Assembly (NCBI GenBank): GCA_947586835.1
Contig: CANPXT010000013.1
Span: 1 to 44,978, forward strand
DNA length: 44,978 bases
Direction: 5' to 3'
Source of the DNA: an uncultured Alphaproteobacteria bacterium
Lineage (GTDB): Bacteria > Pseudomonadota > Alphaproteobacteria > CAAHEQ01 > UBA3637
The notes beneath the pieces are model-generated. The model was not told the origin of the DNA. It saw nothing but the letters and a program-made list of their open reading frames with translations, and did not search any database. The stretch's first letter is position 1; each line of letters begins with the position of its first letter. The position numbers and the translations under genes are program-made. Below, in pieces: positions 38,973-44,978 of this stretch.

Positions 38973-41036
38973 TTATTTATTATTCACCGATGGCGGTAAA
39001 GCATCTTCCGACGGTGAAAATGCCGGCAAAATCGTTTCTTCAATTATGGGAGCGGAATGCATACGTCGAGGCATTTTCTTTTCAAAAACCTGCGTTGTTT
39101 CCTTAGTCACATGTCTGTCCGGCATACTGCGAACATGCATAATGGTTTCATGCGTTTCAACCGACCCGTCCGTATTATGCAACGTATGCGTTAAAACACT
39201 CGTGCCTTCGCGCAAAAATGTATCGGCAATTAAATCATGATTGGCATTATAAACGCGCACATTTGAAATCTTTCCGCCTTTCTTTAATACTTCAATATAC
39301 AATTCTTCTTTATAAACGGGCACTTCTTCTTCCGCTTCTGCCGATGATACCCGGGTCGCCGATGATTGAACCTGTTCGGCAGCCGTTTCATCAGTCGGTA
39401 AGAATGTTGTTTCGGTTGAATCGGAAGAGGCTTCACTTGATGTTTCACTGTCTTTTAAATCGCTTGTTTTATCTTGTTGTATGGAAGCAATAAGCGAATC
39501 AATGTCTTTTGATATATTCTCAAACGGATTTGGTTCCGGCTGAGTTTCTTTTTCCGTCCGAACCGTTAATTGTTCGGATGATTTTAAAGACGCTTCCTGC
39601 GTTTGTGATATATCAGTGCTTGATTTTATTTCATTTTTATCTTTTATTTTCTTATCAGAGGCGGATAAACCTTCTTTTGGCGAATGGGATAATTGTTCTT
39701 CACTGCTTGTTTGCACTGTTTCAGCAGAAACATTCTTCCTCAACACCTTGCCCACAATCGGCATAAGCGGCGATCTTTTTTTGACATCTTTATTTTGAAC
39801 AACAACCTTTTCTTTCGGTATGGCTTCAATAATAAAGTCATCTTCCTGAGCCGATTTTTTCTTTATCGTCGGAACGGTCTTTCGATCATTTTTCGGTAAC
39901 ACATCATGCGCTTCGGCAATCAGTCGAATAAGCGTAATTTCCGACGGAGCAAATAAACGCATTTGCGCACCCCATTGTCCCGCGCCTGATGTGACATATA
40001 ACTTACCGTTTTTTGTTTGATACAATCCCGATAAATATTTATTAAACAACTTCACGAAAAAGTGATGCGGAAACAATTGCCCGCCGTGTGTATGCCCCGA
40101 AAGCTGCAAATCAATTTGCTTGGGAACCAACGTATCGATTAATCTCGGACGATGCGACAATAATATCTTATAATCACTCGGTTGCGCCGATGAAAATGCC
40201 CGAAGAATATCAACCGAATCGCTGATATTGCGTACGGTTCGATAATCGGGAACACCCGCTAAATAAAGCTGCGGTGTTACTTGAACACCCTCATTGAACA
40301 AATAAGTAAATTCGGCTTCTTTAAAAGCTTCTTTAGCTTCTTCATGTCCCAAATAAAAGTCATGATTACCGGCAACGGCATATTTTCCGAGTGGCGCCTT
40401 CAACTGTGATAACTCAAATAATTGCTTATGCATACGACTTGTGCCCTCATCGATAAAATCACCTAAAAAGACAATAATATCCGGCTGAAGCGCATTGATT
40501 TTTTCCACAATTTCCTGAAGTTTTTGCGACGATAATTTATGATGCCAATGCAAATCACTTAATGCAACAATAGTCATATTGGAAGAAAGCTTTGAAGTGT
40601 AAATTTTCACTTCTTTCACATCCGGTGTTTTCAACCCCGCATACAAGGCAAAAAGAGCCAAAACAAAGGAACAACTTAAACAAAACAGATTTGATTTTTT
40701 AATGCGTGCCGGTCTTTTCCACGGAAAAGGTTTGTATCGGTTTCTTAAAAAACGAATCGCCCACTTAATACCCCAAACCAAATCCTGCACAAAAATAAAA
40801 ACGAAAAACAAATAAGCCCAATAAAACAAAAAGCCAAATAAATGATAAGGGAAAGAATAAACAAACGGTATTTTAAAGCCTATATATCGATACATAAGCG
40901 GCAACAACCATAAAAACACAAAAAAGGTATAAAGTCCCGCTTTTTGATTACGTAGCAAATTTTGCCCTTGCCACAACCGTGCCGAACTCCACAAAGCAAT
41001 AATAAACGCCACAAAAAACATAATAAATGCCGTCAT
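38973..41036 (-). CDS. Membrane metallophosphoesterase with long disordered tail
   Basis: The 687-residue protein has about four or five N-terminal membrane segments (1-135) and a YkuE-like calcineurin phosphoesterase domain (about 154-372). Metal ligands are D161 and H163 (SDLHWH), D193 (GDFIDE), N224-H225 (GNHD), H295 and H315/H317 (GHTHGG). Relatives cleave UDP-2,3-diacylglucosamine-like or other phosphodiesters, but the substrate here is unknown. The remaining 310 residues are acidic, serine-rich low complexity ending in a conserved-looking segment (EELYIEVLKKGGKISNVRVY). The ATG at 41034-41036 has AAAGGG upstream; the frame extends 69 nt further to a TTG. Confidence 0.9.
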   Translation of the reverse strand: MTAFIMFFVAFIIALWSSARLWQGQNLLRNQKAGLYTFFVFLWLLPLMYRYIGFKIPFVYSFPYHLFGFLFYWAYLFFVFIFVQDLVWGIKWAIRFLRNRYKPFPWKRPARIKKSNLFCLSCSFVLALFALYAGLKTPDVKEVKIYTSKLSSNMTIVALSDLHWHHKLSSQKLQEIVEKINALQPDIIVFLGDFIDEGTSRMHKQLFELSQLKAPLGKYAVAGNHDFYLGHEEAKEAFKEAEFTYLFNEGVQVTPQLYLAGVPDYRTVRNISDSVDILRAFSSAQPSDYKILLSHRPRLIDTLVPKQIDLQLSGHTHGGQLFPHHFFVKLFNKYLSGLYQTKNGKLYVTSGAGQWGAQMRLFAPSEITLIRLIAEAHDVLPKNDRKTVPTIKKKSAQEDDFIIEAIPKEKVVVQNKDVKKRSPLMPIVGKVLRKNVSAETVQTSSEEQLSHSPKEGLSASDKKIKDKNEIKSSTDISQTQEASLKSSEQLTVRTEKETQPEPNPFENISKDIDSLIASIQQDKTSDLKDSETSSEASSDSTETTFLPTDETAAEQVQSSATRVSSAEAEEEVPVYKEELYIEVLKKGGKISNVRVYNANHDLIADTFLREGTSVLTHTLHNTDGSVETHETIMHVRSMPDRHVTKETTQVFEKKMPRRMHSAPIIEETILPAFSPSEDALPPSVNNK

Positions 41037-41136
41037 TTTATTTTTCCCTTTCCCTGCAAAAAAAGCATTTGAAGCTATATTATCCGTAAAATACGAAAAA
41101 AACAAGACTTATTTATGCAAGGACATAAAAAAATAA

Positions 41137-41937
41137 TTAATTTCCCGTTTTGAAACGTTGTTGACGTTTATAATAATAACATAACTCGATTAAATAAACG
41201 CCGAAACTCATCAAAAGGCCGACCAGGAAAACACCACGTCCGACATAGGACACCAAATAAAGACAACCGCTCACATCGCCGATTAACAAGAGCAAAATGG
41301 CCTGCGTTAATCCAAAAACATTCTTTTTTAAAGCGCTTTCACGCATTCGACAAATTATTTTCAATATTAAACAGGCAACCGCAAACACCGACACACCGGG
41401 CACATATGCAATGGGTGATAACAAAATTGTCATATACCACGGCGTATTTTCAATAAGAGAGAGCGTATCGCTCATCATTAAAATCAAAACCGGATAAACA
41501 AACGCCACCACATAAAAATAAAACTTTTCCACCAGCGGTAAATATTCAACGCACCGGCGCATATTTTCCCGAAAAATCAATACCCATAAAACAACAGATA
41601 ATCCGCTGAATGCAGCATAAAAGCACTCGCTTCCGCCAAAAAAGCAACCGATAAGCAAAAAGTAAATTGAATAGACAAAAACAAAAATTAACGGATAATC
41701 TTTTATTTTTTCACCGGGTAATAAATGTTTTTTACGATAACAACGCCATCCGTAATTTGCACCAAAAGCACAAAGAAAAGCAATGCCGATTGTTACGCTT
41801 AAAAAAGAAAAAAAAGGTGCTTTCAAAAAATTATCGGATCCGCTGTAATCAGACAGCAAATAAGTAGCACAAACCATATAAAACGGCGGCGCCACCGAAT
41901 AAATACTCAACAAAACAAACCGACGTAACCAATCCAT
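41137..41937 (-). CDS. Polytopic membrane protein of unknown function
   Basis: The 266-residue protein has seven or eight hydrophobic segments spread along its length and few charged residues outside the loops. I do not recognise a family. It starts 3 nt after the S24 regulator ends and precedes the phosphoesterase by 100 nt, so all three are likely one operon controlled by that regulator. Function unknown; a sensor or transporter role would be guesswork. Confidence 0.75.
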   Translation of the reverse strand: MDWLRRFVLLSIYSVAPPFYMVCATYLLSDYSGSDNFLKAPFFSFLSVTIGIAFLCAFGANYGWRCYRKKHLLPGEKIKDYPLIFVFVYSIYFLLIGCFFGGSECFYAAFSGLSVVLWVLIFRENMRRCVEYLPLVEKFYFYVVAFVYPVLILMMSDTLSLIENTPWYMTILLSPIAYVPGVSVFAVACLILKIICRMRESALKKNVFGLTQAILLLLIGDVSGCLYLVSYVGRGVFLVGLLMSFGVYLIELCYYYKRQQRFKTGN

Positions 41938-41940
41938 TTT

Positions 41941-42609
41941 CTATCCGATCATTTTTGTAAAAGAAATCACACGCCCGACCGTTTGAACGGTTTGATAATT
42001 TTCCGCCCGAATCGGCTGATATTTTGCATTATCCGATAAAATTTGAACCGATTGATCAAACGGATTGATTTGCACACGCTTCACAACCAACATATCTCCG
42101 ATGCAAAACAAATAAATGCCGTCACCCGTAGGCGTGTGACAAGAAACATCTACCCAAACAAAATCGTTATTACTAATGGTCGGTTCCATACTATCACCGA
42201 CAACCTTTAAAATTTTAATATAATCCGGATGAACGCTCGTGATTTGATGCAATGCCGAAACCGTCATCATTTGTTGTCCGAGAATATGCGTATCAAAATT
42301 CACATGCCCGTTTCCGCAACAAGCAACGGCATCAATCACATCAATCGAAACCGTTTCGGCGTATTTTTCCGACTCGCCGTAAAGCAACCACATCCAATCG
42401 ACATTAAAAATTTTCGCATATGTAATGGCCGATTTTTCATTAAGTCTGCGTTCTCCGCTCTCATGCTTTTGATATTTTGGATAAGAAAACAACAACCCGT
42501 TTTGACTGAATTTTTTATAAAAATCCATTGCATCTCGGCAACCGAGTTTTAATCGACAAGAAACCATTCTTTCCGATTGTTTCAAATTTTTTTCATTTGT
42601 GTCAGCCAT
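41941..42609 (-). CDS. S24/LexA-like transcriptional repressor
   Basis: The 222-residue protein has an N-terminal helix-turn-helix (about 15-75, with SYPKYQKHESGERRLNEKSA) and a C-terminal S24 peptidase domain with the serine-lysine pair S140 (VGDSMEP) and K177 (LVVKRV). The segment ACCGNG (96-101) may be the self-cleavage site between C98 and G99, as in UmuD. Such repressors are inactivated by RecA-stimulated cleavage or by other signals. AAGGA 7 nt before the ATG. It likely represses its own promoter through GTAC-N5-GTAC at 42635-42647. Confidence 0.88.
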   Translation of the reverse strand: MADTNEKNLKQSERMVSCRLKLGCRDAMDFYKKFSQNGLLFSYPKYQKHESGERRLNEKSAITYAKIFNVDWMWLLYGESEKYAETVSIDVIDAVACCGNGHVNFDTHILGQQMMTVSALHQITSVHPDYIKILKVVGDSMEPTISNNDFVWVDVSCHTPTGDGIYLFCIGDMLVVKRVQINPFDQSVQILSDNAKYQPIRAENYQTVQTVGRVISFTKMIG

Positions 42610-42627
42610 TTTTTATTCCTTAATGCA

Positions 42628-42677
42628 TAGGATTGTACGATATGTACTGATTTTACCATAATTTTAAAACAAGTCAA
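42628..42677 (-). promoter_or_regulatory. Promoter and likely operator of the S24 repressor operon
   Basis: On the minus strand TTGACT (42672-42677), a 16 nt spacer and TAAAAT (42650-42655). The inverted repeat GTAC-GATAT-GTAC (42635-42647) covers the predicted start site, a position typical of autorepression. A related ATTGTATG lies upstream near 42701-42711. Confidence 0.6.
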
Positions 42678-42740
42678 TTCTTTTTTGTTAAAAAAATACG
42701 ATTGTATGTTATTTTCTGTTTTTTTATAATGTTGAATACA

Positions 42741-42766
42741 AAAAAACCCGCTGCAACAGGAGCGGG
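42741..42766 (-). terminator. Rho-independent terminator of the Cys-rich lipoprotein gene
   Basis: AGCGGG (42761-42766) and CCCGCT (42747-42752) form the stem, with T6 on the minus strand after it. Confidence 0.85.
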
Positions 42767-42788
42767 CTTTTGTTTTACGATAAAAAAA

Positions 42789-43079
42789 TTATTGAACCAT
42801 AACGGATTGCGTAGGAATGGTTACCATAAACGGACCGGAAACTCCCGGATTCATTTGACACGGCGCATGCGCACATCCGCAACGCGGGGCGGCAGCACAG
42901 TAAACACCGCCACACGGCATAACCGGTGCGGGAGCCGGCGCAGCAACCGGAGCTGCCGGAGCAGCAGGGGCCGTCGATTCAACATTTTCATCCACAACCG
43001 TATAAGATTCCGGCGCTCCCAAATAGCTACAACCGCTGATAACGGAGCAAACAAGCGCCAAAGCTAAAATTTTTTTCAT
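42789..43079 (-). CDS. Small cysteine-rich lipoprotein
   Basis: A 96-residue lipoprotein with lipobox VISGC, an alanine/proline-rich linker (about 37-53) and a cysteine cluster MPCGGVYCAAAPRCGCAHAPC (about 54-74). The clustering recalls the 211-residue lipoprotein at 21781, though the two are otherwise different. The ATG at 43077-43079 has AAAAGGAG upstream; a longer frame by 12 codons lacks a site. Strong promoter and terminator. Metal binding or disulfide cross-linking is possible; no function is known. Confidence 0.85.
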   Translation of the reverse strand: MKKILALALVCSVISGCSYLGAPESYTVVDENVESTAPAAPAAPVAAPAPAPVMPCGGVYCAAAPRCGCAHAPCQMNPGVSGPFMVTIPTQSVMVQ

Positions 43080-43122
43080 ATTTAAACTCCTTTTCGGACA
43101 TATAAGAACTAACACGAGTAAA

Positions 43123-43151
43123 ACTTTAACACATTTCTTTTATTTTTTCAA
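43123..43151 (-). promoter_or_regulatory. Promoter of the small cysteine-rich lipoprotein
   Basis: On the minus strand TTGAAA (43146-43151), a 17 nt spacer and TAAAGT (43123-43128). Confidence 0.6.
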
Positions 43152-43240
43152 CTCTTTTTTTTAATAAATCCGTTTTTTTTACTTTTAAGCGAAAAAATTT
43201 AAAATATGATTTCTTTTCCGATATACCGTCTAACGAATCA

Positions 43241-43269
43241 TTGCGACAATGCTCAAAAACACTTATTAT
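43241..43269 (+). promoter_or_regulatory. Promoter of the ferritin-like gene
   Basis: TTGCGA (43241-43246), a 17 nt spacer and TATTAT (43264-43269). Confidence 0.55.
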
Positions 43270-43304
43270 TTTTGTTGATAAACACATTATAAAAGGAGGA
43301 AAAA

Positions 43305-43601
43305 ATGCCTGATTTTGCTAATATCGATACCGTTTACACGCCGCAAAAAAAATTAAGCGCGATTGAAATGCTTCGTGCCATTAAGTTTGCCATTGCATCG
43401 GAGTTTGAAGCCATACAATTATATCAGCAAATTATGGAAAGTACGGATAATAAAAGCGTTCAAAATGTTTTAGGGGAAATTACGGAAGATGAAAAGCATC
43501 ATGTCGGCGGTTTATATAAACTGTTGGCAATTCTCTCGCCCGAAGATGAAAAAGAATATCGTCACGGGGAAGAAGAAACAATCGAAAATATCAATAAATA
43601 A
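43305..43601 (+). CDS. Half-ferritin (encapsulated-ferritin-like) protein
   Basis: A 98-residue two-helix ferritin-like protein that would form a four-helix di-iron site by dimerising. The candidate ligands are E33, E63 and H66 (SEFEAIQLY and TEDEKHH); their spacing equals the E32/E62/H65 set known for Rhodospirillum rubrum encapsulated ferritin, and the helices align without gaps from memory. The usual encapsulin-targeting tail is not evident, and no encapsulin gene follows; the next gene is a methyltransferase. GGAGG 7 nt before the ATG. It is likely an iron oxidising/storage or peroxide-handling protein. A short rubrerythrin-like protein is the alternative. Confidence 0.75.
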   Translation: MPDFANIDTVYTPQKKLSAIEMLRAIKFAIASEFEAIQLYQQIMESTDNKSVQNVLGEITEDEKHHVGGLYKLLAILSPEDEKEYRHGEEETIENINK

Positions 43602-43610
43602 AATTAACAC

Positions 43611-43639
43611 TTGCTTTTCGAACAAATCGCCGTTAAACT
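43611..43639 (+). promoter_or_regulatory. Promoter of the methyltransferase-msrAB pair, predicting a near-leaderless mRNA
   Basis: TTGCTT (43611-43616), a 17 nt spacer and TAAACT (43634-43639). The -10 ends 8 nt before the ATG at 43647. Confidence 0.6.
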
Positions 43640-43646
43640 GAGGTGT

Positions 43647-43973
43647 ATGGAAAATGCATTTGAAAAATCATTTGCCGAAAGGGTATATTCAGTCACAAAA
43701 CAAATTCCCAAAGGACGCGTGGCTACTTACGGACAAATAGCCCGTTTAATCGGCCAGCCGCGAGCGGCACGTGCCGTCGGAAATGCATTGCATCGCAACC
43801 CCTATCCGATTACAACACCTTGTCATCGCGTTGTCAACGGCAAGGGCGGATTAGCTAAACACTTCGGGTTTGAAGGCATTGAAAGGCAGAAGCAACTTTT
43901 AACCGAAGAAAACGTTATTGTTTCAAAAGAGTATCGTGTAGATTTAAAACGGTGGCAATGGCGTTGCTCATAA
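43647..43973 (+). CDS. O6-alkylguanine-DNA alkyltransferase (MGMT family, single domain)
   Basis: It repairs O6-alkylguanine by suicidal transfer of the alkyl group to a cysteine. The 108-residue protein has the helix-turn-helix DNA-reading region GRVATYGQIARLIGQPRAARAVG and the active-site motif PCHR with C59, so it is not an alkyltransferase-like protein lacking the cysteine. The N-terminal domain of Ada/Ogt is absent, as in many short members. The ATG at 43647 coincides with the predicted transcription start; GAGGT is only 2 nt away and cannot act normally. It is cotranscribed with msrAB 13 nt downstream. Confidence 0.88.
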   Translation: MENAFEKSFAERVYSVTKQIPKGRVATYGQIARLIGQPRAARAVGNALHRNPYPITTPCHRVVNGKGGLAKHFGFEGIERQKQLLTEENVIVSKEYRVDLKRWQWRCS

Positions 43974-43986
43974 GGGGGAAATTTTT

Positions 43987-44847
43987 ATGACACAACAAAC
44001 AGCAATTTTTGGCGGAGGATGTTTTTGGGGCGTTCAACGCATTTTCGATTCATTGCCGGGTATTTGTGCAACCGAAGTCGGCTATACGGGCGGAAAGACC
44101 AGAAATCCGACTTATGAAGATGTCTGTACAGATTTAACGGGGCATGCCGAAGTGTTAAAAATAACGTTTGATTCCGAAAAAATCAGTTTTGAGGAATTAC
44201 TTGACGTGTTTTTTCAATCTCACAATCCTACAACGAAAAACCGTCAAGGGCCTGACAAGGGCACACAATATCGATCGGTAATTTTTTATTTCAACGAGTC
44301 GCAAAAACAGGCGGCAGAGAAAAAAATAAGAGAATATCAGCCGTTTTTTAAAAATCCGATTGTGACAACGCTTGAAAAAGCCGATGTTTTTTATCCGGCG
44401 GAAGAATATCATCAAAAATATTTTGAAAAGCATGGAAAAACAAGCTGTTTTCACGAAACGAACGCATTTGATAAAGAATCTTATTATCGAGCCAAAATGA
44501 CACCTGATCGCTATGAAGTAATGCGTCAAAAGGGAACGGAACAACCGTTTTCGGGGAAATATACCGTTTTTAACGAAAACGGTACATATGTGTGTGGTGC
44601 TTGCGGGCAGCCGCTTTTTGATTCCGATTCGAAATTCGATTCTTCCTGCGGTTGGCCGAGTTTTGATCAAGCCCTGCCCCAAGCCGTTAATACAAAATTA
44701 GATTTATCGCATTTGATGATACGTAACGAAGTTATTTGTTCGCGCTGCGGCAGTCATTTGGGGCATCTTTTTTCCGACGGACCGACACGCACCGGTAATC
44801 GATATTGTATTAATTCCGTGGCATTAAATTTTAATAAAAAAAAATAA
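43987..44847 (+). CDS. msrAB: Bifunctional peptide-methionine sulfoxide reductase MsrA-MsrB
   Basis: The 286-residue protein is a fusion that reduces both S- and R-methionine sulfoxide. The MsrA domain (about 4-155) has the catalytic GGCFWG with C12. The MsrB domain (about 165-282) has zinc cysteines in CGAC and CSRC and the catalytic RYCINS with C274. There is no signal peptide, so it acts in the cytoplasm. GGGGGA precedes the ATG. With the methyltransferase and ferritin-like genes it forms a damage-control group. Confidence 0.96.
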   Translation: MTQQTAIFGGGCFWGVQRIFDSLPGICATEVGYTGGKTRNPTYEDVCTDLTGHAEVLKITFDSEKISFEELLDVFFQSHNPTTKNRQGPDKGTQYRSVIFYFNESQKQAAEKKIREYQPFFKNPIVTTLEKADVFYPAEEYHQKYFEKHGKTSCFHETNAFDKESYYRAKMTPDRYEVMRQKGTEQPFSGKYTVFNENGTYVCGACGQPLFDSDSKFDSSCGWPSFDQALPQAVNTKLDLSHLMIRNEVICSRCGSHLGHLFSDGPTRTGNRYCINSVALNFNKKK

Positions 44848-44934
44848 AATTATACACTTAAAAAGAAATATCCGTCACTTTTAAAAAATTATTTTTATTT
44901 CATTTAACCAATTGAAATATAAAGAAAAGCATGC

Positions 44935-44972
44935 GTTGCAAAAACGGTCGTTTTTTGCAACACTTTTTTTTA
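44935..44972 (+). terminator. Rho-independent terminator of msrAB
   Basis: GTTGCAAAAA (44935-44944) pairs with TTTTTGCAAC (44952-44961), followed by a T-run. Confidence 0.85.
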
Positions 44973-44978
44973 CTTTTC

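Noticed and set aside
1-44978. CRISPR arrays, tRNA, rRNA and intact insertion sequences
   Set aside because: No regularly spaced repeats, cloverleaf sequences, rRNA segments or transposase genes were recognised anywhere in the window.

Overview
The window is AT-rich, densely coding DNA from a Gram-negative bacterium, most likely a host-associated alphaproteobacterium. The evidence is a HemY-type TPR protein with a C-terminal zinc ribbon beside a Mic60/mitofilin-like protein, a DUF2155 protein next to tandem MlaD proteins, an IHF-beta gene, and the FabG/AcpP and FabD genes. Three ankyrin-repeat proteins and poly-A/T-rich spacers suggest a gut or host-associated lineage rather than a large free-living genome; that is inference. 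No rRNA, tRNA, CRISPR array or intact insertion sequence was recognised.

Layout. 1-5.9 kb: type II fatty acid synthesis genes (start of acpP, fabG, then fabD 4 kb away), separated by a rhodanese membrane protein, two ankyrin proteins, a histidine phosphatase and an anchored unknown. 5.9-10.7 kb: murJ with an overlapping glucosaminidase-like gene, ihfB-accD, and a D-2-hydroxyacid dehydrogenase. 10.8-14.7 kb: an unknown exported protein coupled to an arylsulfotransferase-like beta-propeller, then two family 2 glycosyltransferases on the other strand. 14.7-18.4 kb: envelope genes on the minus strand (hemY, mic60-like, DUF2155, two mlaD). 18.5-25.3 kb: a BepA-like protease, HIT and HAD genes, a cysteine-rich lipoprotein, a 545-residue ankyrin protein and a GDSL esterase. 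25.5-35.7 kb: housekeeping genes (pheST, sufE, birA, RNase J, a permease, rpsD, a DUF2934 protein, ruvA). 35.8-38.8 kb: two unrecognised genes, each with its own promoter, the second carrying a near-identical internal duplication. 38.9-42.6 kb: an S24-type repressor, a membrane protein and a long-tailed metallophosphoesterase in one operon. 42.7-44.9 kb: a second cysteine-rich lipoprotein, an encapsulated-ferritin-like protein, an O6-alkylguanine methyltransferase and an MsrA-MsrB fusion, which together look like an oxidative and alkylation damage group.

Regulation is unusually legible. Many genes have a sigma-70-like promoter with a -35 of TTGACA or TTGCNN and a spacer of exactly 17 nt. In murJ, the BepA-like gene and the methyltransferase gene, the -10 element lies only 7-8 nt before the ATG, which predicts leaderless mRNAs. 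No single new system is obvious. The best candidates for new biology are the 35.8-38.8 kb locus, the two enzyme-fold proteins that appear to lack a key catalytic residue (7541 and 11286), and the structured leader of rpsD.
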